32,581 nt of DNA from Comamonadaceae bacterium (lineage in GTDB: Bacteria > Pseudomonadota > Gammaproteobacteria > Burkholderiales > Burkholderiaceae_C). The stretch lies in NCBI GenBank assembly GCA_027491035.1, contig JAIXWZ010000235.1, positions 1 to 32,581 on the forward strand, given 5' to 3'. The first letter of the stretch is position 1. Every line of letters begins with the position of its first letter. Shown here piece by piece: positions 9,719-18,471 of the stretch. The notes under the pieces are model-generated. The model was given only the letters and a program-made list of their open reading frames with translations, did not search any database and had not been told where the DNA came from. The position numbers and the translations under genes are program-made.

Positions 9719-11040
9719 GAGGTGCTCCAAAGCAGTTGCGGCTCGACGTGCTGCGGCGCGATGAAACCATCGAGGACCTCGATGCGCGGCCTCTTTTCGC
9801 TGCGCACACTGGCGCCGCCGGCAGGGCCCGACAAGGTCATGGCATAGACCTCGTCTTCAATGGTCTGTGCCTGCTCGGCATCGGCGCAGCGCGCCGAGAC
9901 ATGCACGCGCATCTCGGGCACCTCGCCGCGCAAGGGCTGCGAGAGCGCGCGCAGCACCGATCCCGCGCCGACCAAATCCACCACCACGTCAGGGTCGGCC
10001 CAGTCGCTCAGGCGCAGTCGCAAGGCCTGGGCCATGACCTCGGCGCGTGAGCGAGCGCCCGCACCAGCCAGCGTGATCTCGCAGTCCATGATGAAGCCTG
10101 GGCGGTCGACAAAGCCGGCCACCTTGAGCGTGGGCGGGGGGCCTTTGGACTTGACGCCGCTCATCAGCACCCGGTTGTCGCCGATGCGCTCGAAGCGCAC
10201 ACCGCTCAAGTCGACCACCAGATCGGGCGTGGCGTAGTGCGACGGGTCGTGCACCTCGTAGAGCAGCTGCAGCGTGCAGGTCAGCGGATCGACAATGCCG
10301 GGGGTGCCGGGCGGCAGACCGATTTCGGCGCTGCCGTCGGCCATGACGCGGGCCAGGGGGTAGCCCAGGCGGGCGTACTGCTCGGCCGTCAAAGGCGGCG
10401 GGGCGCCCGCGCCTGCAATCGGCTCGTAGTTGCCGCCGGTCAACTGCCCGCCGCATTCGAGCAAATGCCCCACCCCGATGGCGCCAGCCAACGCGTCCTG
10501 GCCCGGCTCGAGGCGATCGCGTGCCACCGCCGAAAACAGCGCCGAATCGGCCACTCGGCCGGTGACCACCACATCGGCGCCCTGGGCCAGCGCATCGGCC
10601 AGCGGGTTGCAGCCCAGGTAGACATGGGCACCGAGCAGCGGCGCTGCGGGCTCGCGCACCCAGTGGATCAGCTGCTGCCGGTCGGCCACATCGTCGCCCA
10701 CCACGGCGGCCACACGCAGACCCGAAATACCCATCTCGCGCGCCAGGCGGGCAATGTACTGCGCTGCTGCGGCCGGGTTGGCGGCGCCAAAGTTGGACAC
10801 GATGCGGCAGCCGTTTTGACGGGCCACGGGCAGCAGGGCGCGAAGCCGGCGCCCGATTCGCGGATCAAACCCAGCCTGCGGGTTGTCGCGGCGCGCCCGA
10901 ATGGCAGGAACCAACGTGCGCTCGGCCAAACATTCGAGCACCACAGCGTCCACCCCGGCGCCCGCCAGCACCACCGCCGGATCGATCCGATCCCCGGCAA
11001 AGCCCGCACCTGCACCGATGACACAAACCGGCGTCGCCAT
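9715..11040 (-). CDS. Acyclic terpene utilisation AtuA family protein (DUF1446), N-terminal part
   Basis: DUF1446/AtuA protein of 441 residues. Seen: an N-terminal CVIGAGAGFAGDR segment, SNFGAANP, VVTGRVADSALF, GHLLECGGQLTGGNY and GLPPGTPGIVDPLT, all typical of the family. AtuA is required for citronellol/geraniol breakdown in Pseudomonas, but its reaction has not been established. Here the geranyl-CoA carboxylase genes (atuC/atuF) that accompany it there are absent, so the substrate is probably not an acyclic terpene. The ATG at 11040 overlaps the livF stop as TGATG; a GTG at 11043 would give GTGA. The missing C-terminal domain is encoded by the next gene. Confidence 0.88.
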   Translation of the reverse strand: MATPVCVIGAGAGFAGDRIDPAVVLAGAGVDAVVLECLAERTLVPAIRARRDNPQAGFDPRIGRRLRALLPVARQNGCRIVSNFGAANPAAAAQYIARLAREMGISGLRVAAVVGDDVADRQQLIHWVREPAAPLLGAHVYLGCNPLADALAQGADVVVTGRVADSALFSAVARDRLEPGQDALAGAIGVGHLLECGGQLTGGNYEPIAGAGAPPPLTAEQYARLGYPLARVMADGSAEIGLPPGTPGIVDPLTCTLQLLYEVHDPSHYATPDLVVDLSGVRFERIGDNRVLMSGVKSKGPPPTLKVAGFVDRPGFIMDCEITLAGAGARSRAEVMAQALRLRLSDWADPDVVVDLVGAGSVLRALSQPLRGEVPEMRVHVSARCADAEQAQTIEDEVYAMTLSGPAGGASVRSEKRPRIEVLDGFIAPQHVEPQLLWSTS

Positions 11041-11756
11041 CACAAGCCCATGTAAGAGCGCTGAACGTCGGGATCGCCCAGCAGCTGCGGGCCACTGCCG
11101 GTCTTGAGCAGATGGCCGTGCTCAATGATGTAGCCCCGCTGGCACATTTGCAGCGCATTGCGCACGTTCTGCTCGACCAGCAGCACCGTCAGGCCCTTGG
11201 TGGCCACCAGCTTCTTGATCAGCTCGAACACCCGATCGACCATGATGGGCGCCAGACCCAGCGAAGGCTCATCGAGCATCATGAGCTTGGGCATGCCCAT
11301 CATGGCCCGAGCGACCGCGCACATCTGACGCTCGCCGCCCGACAGGCGGCCCGCCAGTTGTTTGCGCCGTTCAGCCAAAATCGGAAAGAACTCCATGACT
11401 TCATCGAGGTTGTGTTTCATCTGGGCACGCGCCTTGCCATGATAGGCGCCCAGCTCCAGATTCTCCAGCACGCTCATAAAGGGAAACAAGCGCCCGCCCT
11501 CGGGCACCATGATCAGGCCACGCGCGGCGGCCGCATGCGCCGGCTCCCGGCTCACGTCCTGGCCATCAAATACCACCTGCCCCGACTTGACCGGCAAGTG
11601 GCCGGTCAGCGTGAGCAGCAAGGTGGTCTTGCCAGCGCCGTTGGCGCCTACGACAGAGACAATTTCACCCCTGCCCACATGCAGATCGATGTCTTGCAAG
11701 ACCGGCAGTTCGCCGTAGCCGGAACAGACTTTGCTGACCTTTAAGATGGTGTCCAT
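11040..11756 (-). CDS. livF: Branched-chain amino-acid-type ABC transporter ATP-binding protein LivF
   Basis: Cytoplasmic ATPase of a HAAT-family importer, 238 residues, usual LivF length. Walker A GANGAGKTT at 37-45, signature LSGGERQM, Walker B LMMLDEPS followed by LGLAP, and the switch region LLVEQNV are intact. It should pair with LivG to drive uptake through LivH/LivM. It overlaps livG by 16 bases. The transporter is embedded in a catabolic cluster, so the ligand is more likely a carboxylate or aromatic compound than leucine; this is inference from context. Confidence 0.93.
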   Translation of the reverse strand: MDTILKVSKVCSGYGELPVLQDIDLHVGRGEIVSVVGANGAGKTTLLLTLTGHLPVKSGQVVFDGQDVSREPAHAAAARGLIMVPEGGRLFPFMSVLENLELGAYHGKARAQMKHNLDEVMEFFPILAERRKQLAGRLSGGERQMCAVARAMMGMPKLMMLDEPSLGLAPIMVDRVFELIKKLVATKGLTVLLVEQNVRNALQMCQRGYIIEHGHLLKTGSGPQLLGDPDVQRSYMGL

Positions 11757-12481
11757 TGGTGCCCCTCGCCCAGATAAGCCTTCACCACCTCGGGTGAACT
11801 CAAAATGTCGTCGGCCGTTCCCTCGGCGATCAGACGGCCCCGGTCGAGCACGATCACCCGCTCGGAAAACGCCCGCACCACCTTGAGGTTGTGCTCGATG
11901 ATCAAAAAGGTCAAGCCCTCCTCTTGGTGCAGGCTGCGCAGCAAGTCGATACAGCGACCCGTCTCACTTTGATTGAGCCCGGCCATGACCTCGTCGAGCA
12001 ACACAATCTCCGGGCCCAGGGCCAGGGCACGCGCCACCTCCAGTCGCCTGCGCTCGCTCAGCGTGAGGTCGCCCGCTCGCCGTTTGGCATGCGCACCCAA
12101 GCCGACGCGGTTGAGCACCGCCATGGCATGGTCGCGGGCGTCGGCCATGCGGGCGTGCTGCAAAAATGCGCCGACCATCACGTTTTCCAGGGCCGACAGC
12201 GCAATGAGCGGCTTGACGATCTGAAAGGTGCGCCCCATGCCGAGCTTGGCCCGCTCATGCGGCGGCAACTCGTTGATTGTTTTGCCGCGAAAGCTCACCT
12301 CGCCGAAAGTGGGCGAAAGCTGACCGGTGAGCAAATTGAAATAGGTGGTTTTACCGGCCCCGTTGGGGCCAATGATGCTGACCACTTCACCCTTGTGGAC
12401 CGCCAGCGAGACATCGTCCACGGCTTTGAGGCCCATGAAGTGCTTGCTCGCACCGCGCGTCTGAAGCAGAGCCTGGGCCAT
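11741..12481 (-). CDS. livG: Branched-chain amino-acid-type ABC transporter ATP-binding protein LivG
   Basis: Second ATPase subunit, 246 residues. Walker A GPNGAGKTT is at 38-46. The signature is LTLSERRRLE instead of canonical LSGGQ, and Walker B continues LLDEVMAGL instead of DEP. This divergence is common in a subgroup of proteobacterial LivG proteins, so it need not mean loss of function. The ATG overlaps the livM stop as TGATG, and the 3' end overlaps livF by 16 bases, indicating coupled translation of the transporter subunits. Confidence 0.92.
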   Translation of the reverse strand: MAQALLQTRGASKHFMGLKAVDDVSLAVHKGEVVSIIGPNGAGKTTYFNLLTGQLSPTFGEVSFRGKTINELPPHERAKLGMGRTFQIVKPLIALSALENVMVGAFLQHARMADARDHAMAVLNRVGLGAHAKRRAGDLTLSERRRLEVARALALGPEIVLLDEVMAGLNQSETGRCIDLLRSLHQEEGLTFLIIEHNLKVVRAFSERVIVLDRGRLIAEGTADDILSSPEVVKAYLGEGHQWTPS

Positions 12482-13533
12482 CAGGGGCCTCCTTTCTTGC
12501 TCTTGAATTTGCGCACCAAATCCTCGATCGCGCCCACCACACCGCGCTTCATGAAGAGCGCTGCCAGCACCATGAGCAGCCCCAGGATCGCCAGGTTCAT
12601 GCCCGGCAGGGCGTCGGCCAATTCGGCGCGAAGGAAGTTCTCGAAGGGCACGACCAAGGCCGCTCCGAGCAGCGGGCCGGCAATCGTGCCCACACCCCCA
12701 ATGAGCGAAAGCAGAGCGAACTTCACGCCCACGTCCTGAAGGGTGAACAGGGTGGGTGGATCGATGAAGCGCAGGTACATGGTGAACAAGGTGCCGCCAA
12801 TGGCGGTGAGAAAGGCGCTCAGGGCCATGCCCTTGAGCTTGACACCCAGCACATTGATCCCCGAGGCGCGGGCGGCGTCTTCGTCTTCACGCACGGCCAG
12901 CAGGTAGTAGCCCAGGCGACTGCGGCGCAACCAGACGCTGATGCCAATGACCACGGCGACGAAGACAAACATCAAGACGGCATACTGCCAACGCTCCCGG
13001 AAGATCATGTTGGAAAAGCCGGCCTTGAACGGAATCATGATGCCGCGCGGTCCCCCGGTAAAGGTATCGAAGTGGTTGGCCAGCACAAAAGCCACCTCAT
13101 TGAAGGCCATGGTGGCGATCGCGAAAAAGGGCCCGCGCAGGCGGAAGGTGGGCCATGAGATCAGCATGGCCACCAAGGCCGCGACGACCGCCGCCGGCAC
13201 CATGATGAGCCAGGGTGACAAGCCGTAGCGGGTGGTGAAAAAAGCGGTGGCGTAGGCCCCGATGCCAAAGAACACGCCGTGCCCCAAGGAGAACTGTCCG
13301 CCAAAGCCTCCAATGATGTTCCAGGCCGCCGCCAGCCCGCCCATCAAATAGGTAAAGGCAATGATGTTGAGCCAGTAAGGGTCCTTGGCCAGAAAGACCA
13401 GGGGCAGCGCCGCCAGCACCATCAGGCCGATGTAACGCCACAAGGCGGTGGCCGGCGATTGGAGGCCAGAGACGTCTGAGCCGACTTCGGGTGGACGCAC
13501 GGCAGCGCCCGATTGATGATCAGTTTTGTTCAC
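12481..13533 (-). CDS. livM: Branched-chain amino-acid-type ABC transporter permease LivM
   Basis: Inner-membrane permease of 350 residues with many hydrophobic segments. It carries the family features GGFGGQFSLGHGVFFGIGAY, the coupling-loop region RSRLGYYLLAVREDEDAARASGI and GGVGTIAGPLLGAAL. The first 30 residues are hydrophilic. The start is GTG at 13533, preceded by GGAGG about nine bases upstream, and overlaps the end of livH by 14 bases. There is no fused ATPase domain. It forms the translocation pore with LivH. Confidence 0.93.
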   Translation of the reverse strand: MNKTDHQSGAAVRPPEVGSDVSGLQSPATALWRYIGLMVLAALPLVFLAKDPYWLNIIAFTYLMGGLAAAWNIIGGFGGQFSLGHGVFFGIGAYATAFFTTRYGLSPWLIMVPAAVVAALVAMLISWPTFRLRGPFFAIATMAFNEVAFVLANHFDTFTGGPRGIMIPFKAGFSNMIFRERWQYAVLMFVFVAVVIGISVWLRRSRLGYYLLAVREDEDAARASGINVLGVKLKGMALSAFLTAIGGTLFTMYLRFIDPPTLFTLQDVGVKFALLSLIGGVGTIAGPLLGAALVVPFENFLRAELADALPGMNLAILGLLMVLAALFMKRGVVGAIEDLVRKFKSKKGGP

Positions 13534-14410
13534 GGAAACCCACCTCCTCGGCGCCCACCTGACCCAAAAGACCGGCGGGGCGGATGATCAGAACCACCAG
13601 AAAAATCAGGAACCAGATCGCATGGCGCAGGGCGGGGTCGATGTAATAGCCGGCAAAGGCTTCGACCACACCCACAATCAGGCCGCCCAGATAAGCTCCC
13701 CAGACGCTGCCCAGACCACCGAGCACCACCACCGCGAAGGCGGCCAGGATGAAGTTGCCGCCCACGCCGGGTGTAATGGAGTAGATGGGGGTGAGCATGA
13801 CGCCGGCCAAGCCGGCCAGGGCGGCCCCGATGCCGAAGGTGAGCAGGAAGGTTCTCTCCACATTGATGCCCATGGTGCGTGCGGCGCGCTTGTCCTGGGT
13901 CACGGCCCGCACCGACTTGCCCGTCATGGTGCGGGTCAGAAAGATATGCAGCCCGATGGTGATCAGCGTGGTGATGAGAAAGGTCAGCAGGCGAACCGTG
14001 CCGATCTTGAGGTCGCCGATCTCGATCACGCTGGCGCCAAAGTCACCACCGACGCTGCGCGCCTCGCCACGGGTGAAGGCCAGCATGATGTTTTGAAACA
14101 TCATCAGCAGGCCAAAGGTGGCAAAGATCTGCATATTCGATTCGTTGTGCAGCGGCTGGATGACCAGACGCTGAATCAGCACGCCCAGCAAGCCCACCGC
14201 CGGGGCCACCACAAAGACCGACAGGTAGGGGCTCAGGCCCAGGTAGGTGTAGGCGTAGTAGCTGCCATACATGCCAAACATCACCAACTCGCCCTGGGCA
14301 AAGTTGACGATGCGCACGGTGCCAAAAATCAGGTTCAGGCCCACGCTCACAAGGCCGTAAACGCCTCCGAGCAACAGGCCCATCACCAGCACGTTCAGTA
14401 GTTGATCCAT
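13520..14410 (-). CDS. livH: Branched-chain amino-acid-type ABC transporter permease LivH
   Basis: Inner-membrane permease of 296 residues, normal length, with about eight hydrophobic segments. Family motifs: GLVSVGLNLIFGTVRIVNFAQGE near the N-terminus and GKSVRAVTQDKRAARTMGI in the coupling loop, then VVLGGLGSVWGAYLGG. A GAGGAG lies just before the ATG with rather short spacing. It is separated by 40 bases from the HpcH-type aldolase gene upstream, so two enzyme genes sit between the binding protein and the permeases. Confidence 0.94.
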   Translation of the reverse strand: MDQLLNVLVMGLLLGGVYGLVSVGLNLIFGTVRIVNFAQGELVMFGMYGSYYAYTYLGLSPYLSVFVVAPAVGLLGVLIQRLVIQPLHNESNMQIFATFGLLMMFQNIMLAFTRGEARSVGGDFGASVIEIGDLKIGTVRLLTFLITTLITIGLHIFLTRTMTGKSVRAVTQDKRAARTMGINVERTFLLTFGIGAALAGLAGVMLTPIYSITPGVGGNFILAAFAVVVLGGLGSVWGAYLGGLIVGVVEAFAGYYIDPALRHAIWFLIFLVVLIIRPAGLLGQVGAEEVGFREQN

Positions 14411-14450
14411 GGTCTCCTCATTGGTCGTTGTGCACTGCCAAACATCTCGC

Positions 14451-15257
14451 TCAAGTCCTCAACTGCCGGATGCCGTCCACGCGTTGGCGCACGCCGGCCA
14501 TCATCAAATCCCACTCCACGCCCGCGGTCACAAAGCGCGCGCCCATCTCCAGCACCTGGCGCACCAGAGCCGGCGTGTGCGCCAACCCGCCGGCACCGGC
14601 CACCTTGCCGTGGCGCTGGCAGGCGCGGATCACCCGTTCATGGCAGGCCATCACTTCAGGGTGGCCATAGTCGCCGGGCCGGCCCAGCGCATCGCACAGG
14701 TCGACCGTGCCCACGTGGACGATGTCGACACCGGGGACGGCGGCAATTTCATCGGCGCGCTCCACAGCCTCGGGCGATTCGAGCATCACCACCACGGTGG
14801 TAGCGGCATTGAATGCAGCGCGCAAGGCCACAGGCTCGCCTGGCCGATAGCCCACGTGCGGCCAGTTGCCCGCGGCTGAGCGATCGCCCTGCGGGGCGAA
14901 CTTGCAGGCGCGCACCACCGCGCGGGCCTCCTGCGCATTGGCCACATGGGGCGCGACGATGCCCAGCGCCCCCGCATCGAGCAGGCGGTTGGCATAGTGG
15001 CCCTCGTGGCTGGGTATGCGCACCAGCGGCGTGACGCCGGCATACAGCGCCGTGACGCAAATCTGCGCGGCAGCGGCTTCAGCAATGACCGAGTGCTCCA
15101 GGTCGATGCTGATGGCGTCGCAACCACAGGATTTGGCGGCCAGCGCGATGTCGACGCCCTGCATCTTTTGAACGATCAGGGCCACGCCCACACCACCGGC
15201 GGCCAAGGTTTCGGCCAGCCGGTTGCGCAGCAGGGGATAGGCGGGGGTTGCGGTCAT
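14451..15257 (-). CDS. HpcH/HpaI family aldolase (2-keto-3-deoxy / citramalyl-type class II aldolase)
   Basis: TIM-barrel, metal-dependent aldolase of 268 residues. Seen: DLEH at 52-55, substrate-binding Arg80 in PLVRIP, APQGDRSAAG around 121-130, and the two metal ligands Glu160 (MLESPEAV) and Asp186 (GTVDLCDALG). Relatives cleave 4-hydroxy-2-ketoacids to pyruvate plus an aldehyde; macrophomate-synthase-like and citryl-lyase-like relatives also exist. Its ATG overlaps the stop of the D-2-hydroxyacid dehydrogenase as ATGA, which suggests the two act consecutively on a 2-keto/2-hydroxy acid. Substrate unknown. Confidence 0.9.
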   Translation of the reverse strand: MTATPAYPLLRNRLAETLAAGGVGVALIVQKMQGVDIALAAKSCGCDAISIDLEHSVIAEAAAAQICVTALYAGVTPLVRIPSHEGHYANRLLDAGALGIVAPHVANAQEARAVVRACKFAPQGDRSAAGNWPHVGYRPGEPVALRAAFNAATTVVVMLESPEAVERADEIAAVPGVDIVHVGTVDLCDALGRPGDYGHPEVMACHERVIRACQRHGKVAGAGGLAHTPALVRQVLEMGARFVTAGVEWDLMMAGVRQRVDGIRQLRT

Positions 15258-16252
15258 GATGAGCTGCTTGCGTAAGAGCCTGCCGGCGCGATGATCAGGT
15301 CAGGCACCGACACGGCTTGCCCGCTGGCCCAGCGGGCAATGTTGCCAAAAGCATGTCGGGCCACATGCTCGACGTTGTCAAACACGCCGCCGCCAGCGTG
15401 CGGCGTCACCACCACCTGTTCGAGTTGCAACAAGGGGTTGGCCGGTGAGGGCGGCTCTGGGTCGAAGGCATCCAGGCCCGCGCCACGCAGGTGGCCATCG
15501 ACCAAGGCAGCATGCAAGGCGGCCTCGTCAACCAAACCGCCGCGCGAGGTGTTGATGAGGATGGCGCCGCGCTTCATGGCCGCCAAGCTCTGGCGGTTGA
15601 TCAGGTGACGGGTGGCCTCGGTCAGCGGGGCATGCAAGCTCAAGATGTCGCTTTGCGCCAGCAATGGGGTCAGGTCGACCGCTTGGGCGCGCAGCCGCTG
15701 CTCGACATCGATCGGCGCCCGCTGCGCATCGTGGTAGACGATGCGCACATCAAAGCCGAGCAGCAACTGGGCCAAGCGCCGGCCAATCTGGCCAAAGCCA
15801 AAAAGACCGACGGTCTTGCCCTGAATCTGGTAGCACGTCTCGCGCATTTGCGGGGTGGGCCATTGGCCCTCGCGCATGACGCGATTGACATAGGGGATGC
15901 GGCGGTTGACCGCCAGCATCAAGGCCAGCGCCAGCTCGGCCACGGGCTGGCTGTTGGCCCCTGCCGTGATCGCCAAGCCGATGCCGCGGCGGCGCAGCGC
16001 CGCCTGGTCGATGCTGTCGATGCCGATGCCCCACTTGTGGACCCAGCGCACCCGAGGGGCCGCGCTCAGCAAGGCCTCATCGACGGTGGCAAAGCCCGGC
16101 AGCAAGACATCGGCCGCAGCCGCAACCGCGCGCTGCTCGGCGGGCTCGTAGGAGCGCGCAAACTGCAAGGTCCAGCCGGCGGGAGCCACGCGCTGCACCT
16201 CTTGGCGCACCGCGTCGGCCCACACGTCCAGACAGGCGATATGCAGTGTCAT
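15254..16252 (-). CDS. D-isomer-specific 2-hydroxyacid dehydrogenase
   Basis: NAD(P)-dependent dehydrogenase of 332 residues that interconverts 2-ketoacids and D-2-hydroxyacids. The Rossmann motif GFGQIG is at 152-157. The catalytic triad is present: Arg237 (NTSRGGLVDE), Glu266 (DAFDPEPP) and His285 (TPHAGGG). The N-terminal half is the usual flavodoxin-like substrate-binding domain. The C-terminus is a serine-rich tail. It is coupled to the aldolase by a four-base overlap and lies 36 bases after the binding-protein gene. Context suggests it handles an aldolase substrate or product; serine/phosphoglycerate metabolism is a less likely role. Confidence 0.92.
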   Translation of the reverse strand: MTLHIACLDVWADAVRQEVQRVAPAGWTLQFARSYEPAEQRAVAAAADVLLPGFATVDEALLSAAPRVRWVHKWGIGIDSIDQAALRRRGIGLAITAGANSQPVAELALALMLAVNRRIPYVNRVMREGQWPTPQMRETCYQIQGKTVGLFGFGQIGRRLAQLLLGFDVRIVYHDAQRAPIDVEQRLRAQAVDLTPLLAQSDILSLHAPLTEATRHLINRQSLAAMKRGAILINTSRGGLVDEAALHAALVDGHLRGAGLDAFDPEPPSPANPLLQLEQVVVTPHAGGGVFDNVEHVARHAFGNIARWASGQAVSVPDLIIAPAGSYASSSS

Positions 16253-16288
16253 GATGGCTGCGGCCGTGTCAAATCAGCGCCATGGCGA

Positions 16289-17518
16289 TCAGGGACGACC
16301 CAGGGGCCTGACCGTCACACCCGGCAAGGCAGCGTTTTGCGGGAAGACGGTGACCATCTTGCCGGCCTGCCATTGCGAGGCGGTGAACCAGGCGCGGGTG
16401 TTTTGCATGTTCTTGTCGAACTTCGCGCCAAAACCCGATGGGTAGGAGCTCTCGGGCTTGTCGAGCTTGGCGGCGGCCGCGCGGACCTTCTCAGGGTCGA
16501 GGCTGCCAGCGAGCTTGACGGCTTCGGCCATGATCAAGGCGCCGGAGAAGGCGGCCATGCCTTGCGGGGCAATCGGGTCGGCTTTGTACTTGGCGCGGTA
16601 AGCAGCCAGATAGGAGCGGTGGCCGGGGCCAAACGCGTCGGCGATGTCGTTGCGCGGATAGCCGATCACCAAGATGCCCTCGAGGAAGGCCGCACCGATG
16701 GCCTCGAGCGTCTCGGGTGTATCGCCCGTGCCCACCATCAGGATCGCACCGGGCTTGAGGCCTTGCTCGCGGATGGTGCGCAGCAGCAAGTTGCCATCGG
16801 GCACATAGCCGGTTTGCACCACCACATCAGGGGCAGCCTGTTTGGCGCGCAAGACGGAGTCGTTGAGGTCGATCGTGCGGGCCGGGTGGGCGCCCACGCC
16901 GACCACTCTGACGCCCAGATCGGTGAGCAGCTTGCGCTGCACCTGCGCGATGCCGGTGCCGTAGATCGAGTCCTCGTGCTGGATCCAGACCTTGAGCTCC
17001 TTGATGTCTTTCTTGAGATTGGGCGCAATCAGGTTGCGGATCACATTGACCGACGTGACCGCAAAGGCATTGCCGTCGGGGCCGCTGCGAATGAAGTTGG
17101 GCAGGCCGCGCTCGGTCAGATTGACCGCCACCGCATTGGTTTCCCAATAGAGCTTGTTGTAGCGCATGGCCGCATCGCTGGCAGTCAGAGAAATGCCGCT
17201 GATGTAGGTGCCGATAAACATGTCGACCTTGTCCTTGACGGCCAACTGCTCCACCGTGGCAATGCCCTGCTGCGGGTTGGAGGCGTCGCCGCGCACCAGC
17301 TCGAGCTTTTTGCCGAGCAAGCCGCCGGCTGCATTGATCTGGTCGACGGCCAGCTCATAGCCGCGCGTCACTTCGGTGCCGTACAGGGCCAAGGGGCCGC
17401 TGTAGGGGTTGATGGCGCCGATCTTGATGTTTTGCGCCATGACAGAGCCGCCGGCCAAAGCCGCAGCGGTGACCAGCGCAGCGCCGGCCCATTGTTTGAA
17501 CTTGCTTGAGTGTTTCAT
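16289..17518 (-). CDS. ABC transporter periplasmic substrate-binding protein, LivJ/LivK family
   Basis: Receptor of a HAAT-type ABC importer, 409 residues. An N-terminal signal peptide (basic MKHSSKFK, a hydrophobic core, then SVMA) with probable cleavage after Ala28 directs it to the periplasm. The mature part opens IKIGAINPYSGPLALYGTEVTRGYEL, typical of the Peripla_BP_6 family, followed by INAAGGLLGKKLELV. It should deliver substrate to the LivHMGF complex encoded downstream. A GGAG sits six bases before the ATG. The 124-base gap upstream is the largest between the second GntR gene and the end of the cluster, so an internal promoter is likely there. Confidence 0.93.
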   Translation of the reverse strand: MKHSSKFKQWAGAALVTAAALAGGSVMAQNIKIGAINPYSGPLALYGTEVTRGYELAVDQINAAGGLLGKKLELVRGDASNPQQGIATVEQLAVKDKVDMFIGTYISGISLTASDAAMRYNKLYWETNAVAVNLTERGLPNFIRSGPDGNAFAVTSVNVIRNLIAPNLKKDIKELKVWIQHEDSIYGTGIAQVQRKLLTDLGVRVVGVGAHPARTIDLNDSVLRAKQAAPDVVVQTGYVPDGNLLLRTIREQGLKPGAILMVGTGDTPETLEAIGAAFLEGILVIGYPRNDIADAFGPGHRSYLAAYRAKYKADPIAPQGMAAFSGALIMAEAVKLAGSLDPEKVRAAAAKLDKPESSYPSGFGAKFDKNMQNTRAWFTASQWQAGKMVTVFPQNAALPGVTVRPLGRP

Positions 17519-17642
17519 TGAAGTCTCCTTCCTTTACTGGCCAATTGAATGACGACGTCCCTGCAAAATGCGCCCCGCACCCACGTCATGGCACGTTGCG
17601 TCGAACCTCTTGCGTGTCCTTTGGTACAAATGAATCAGCGCG
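17519..17642 (-). promoter_or_regulatory. 124-base intergenic gap upstream of the ABC receptor gene
   Basis: This is the longest gene-free stretch inside the run of enzyme and transport genes. It holds the Shine-Dalgarno (GGAG) of the receptor gene and TTTGGT at about 17619-17624, which matches one half of the GntR operator seen at 31040-31050 but lacks the second half. No convincing -35/-10 pair or T-tract hairpin was found. An internal promoter is inferred only from the spacing. Confidence 0.3.
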
Positions 17643-18461
17643 CTACAACACCCCCAAACTGCGGCCCACCGGCCAGTAGATGCCACCCCCGGTGATGCCG
17701 CCATCGACGGCCAGATCGGCGCCAGTGATGTAGGCCGCCTGCGGTCCGAGCAGAAAAAACATCACGTCTGCCAGTTGCTGCGCCTGGGCCATGTGCTGCA
17801 GCGGAATGATCCCCTGCAGCGTCTGGACCAGCGCCGGGTAGTTGCGCACCATCTCGGTGTCGACCACCCCCGGGCAAATGCAATTGACACGGATGCCCCG
17901 CACCCCGAGCTCCATGGCGGCGCTGCGGGTCAGGCCCCGCAAAGCCCATTTGCTGGTGCTGTAGGCGGCTGAGAAGTAGCCCGTCATGCCCACTGTCGAC
18001 GACACATTGACAATGGCCGCGCCGCGCGGCATCAAGGGGGCCAAGGCGCGTATGCCCAAAAAGCTGCCCGTCAGATTGGTGGCCATGACCCGCTCCCAGT
18101 TGTCCAGGGTGGTCTGGGTCACGGGCGCACGCGGCCCTGTGATGCCGGCGTTGTTCACCAATCCTTGCACGGGCAAGCCCGCCTCGCGCAGCCGATCGGC
18201 CAGCGCCTCCCACTGCGCCGCACTGGCCACGTCGGCATGCACCGGGATCAGTTGGCCGGGCAAACCCTGCGCCTGCTCGTGCAGTTGGCTCCAGGCTGCA
18301 TCATCGCCCGGCAGGGCGTCCATGACATAGACCTGCGCGCCCGCCTCGAGCAGCAAGCGGGCCACACAAGCGCCTTGCCCGCGGGCACCGCCCGTGACCA
18401 CGGCCGCCTTGCCGGCCCAGTGCGAGGGGCTTGAGCTGCTGGAGCTGACGGGATGGCTCAC
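17643..18461 (-). CDS. SDR-family NAD(P)-dependent oxidoreductase (FabG-like)
   Basis: Classical short-chain dehydrogenase, 272 residues. Seen: TGGARGQG at 23-30, NNAG at 103-106, catalytic Ser145, and Tyr157 with Lys161 in YSTSK, then ICPGVVDTEM and ITGADLAVDGG. It probably oxidises a 3-hydroxyacyl or cyclic alcohol intermediate. The N-terminus has a serine-rich run before the Rossmann fold. The start is read as GTG (18461), with GAGG about nine bases upstream; no closer ATG would keep the full nucleotide-binding motif. It follows the Bug-protein gene by 10 bases and precedes the 124-base gap. Confidence 0.92.
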   Translation of the reverse strand: MSHPVSSSSSSPSHWAGKAAVVTGGARGQGACVARLLLEAGAQVYVMDALPGDDAAWSQLHEQAQGLPGQLIPVHADVASAAQWEALADRLREAGLPVQGLVNNAGITGPRAPVTQTTLDNWERVMATNLTGSFLGIRALAPLMPRGAAIVNVSSTVGMTGYFSAAYSTSKWALRGLTRSAAMELGVRGIRVNCICPGVVDTEMVRNYPALVQTLQGIIPLQHMAQAQQLADVMFFLLGPQAAYITGADLAVDGGITGGGIYWPVGRSLGVL

Positions 18462-18471
18462 GGTGCTCGCC

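Noticed and set aside
15491..17509. 672-codon plus-strand open frame
   Set aside because: Antisense to the D-2-hydroxyacid dehydrogenase and the ABC receptor; no family motif, no ribosome-binding site.
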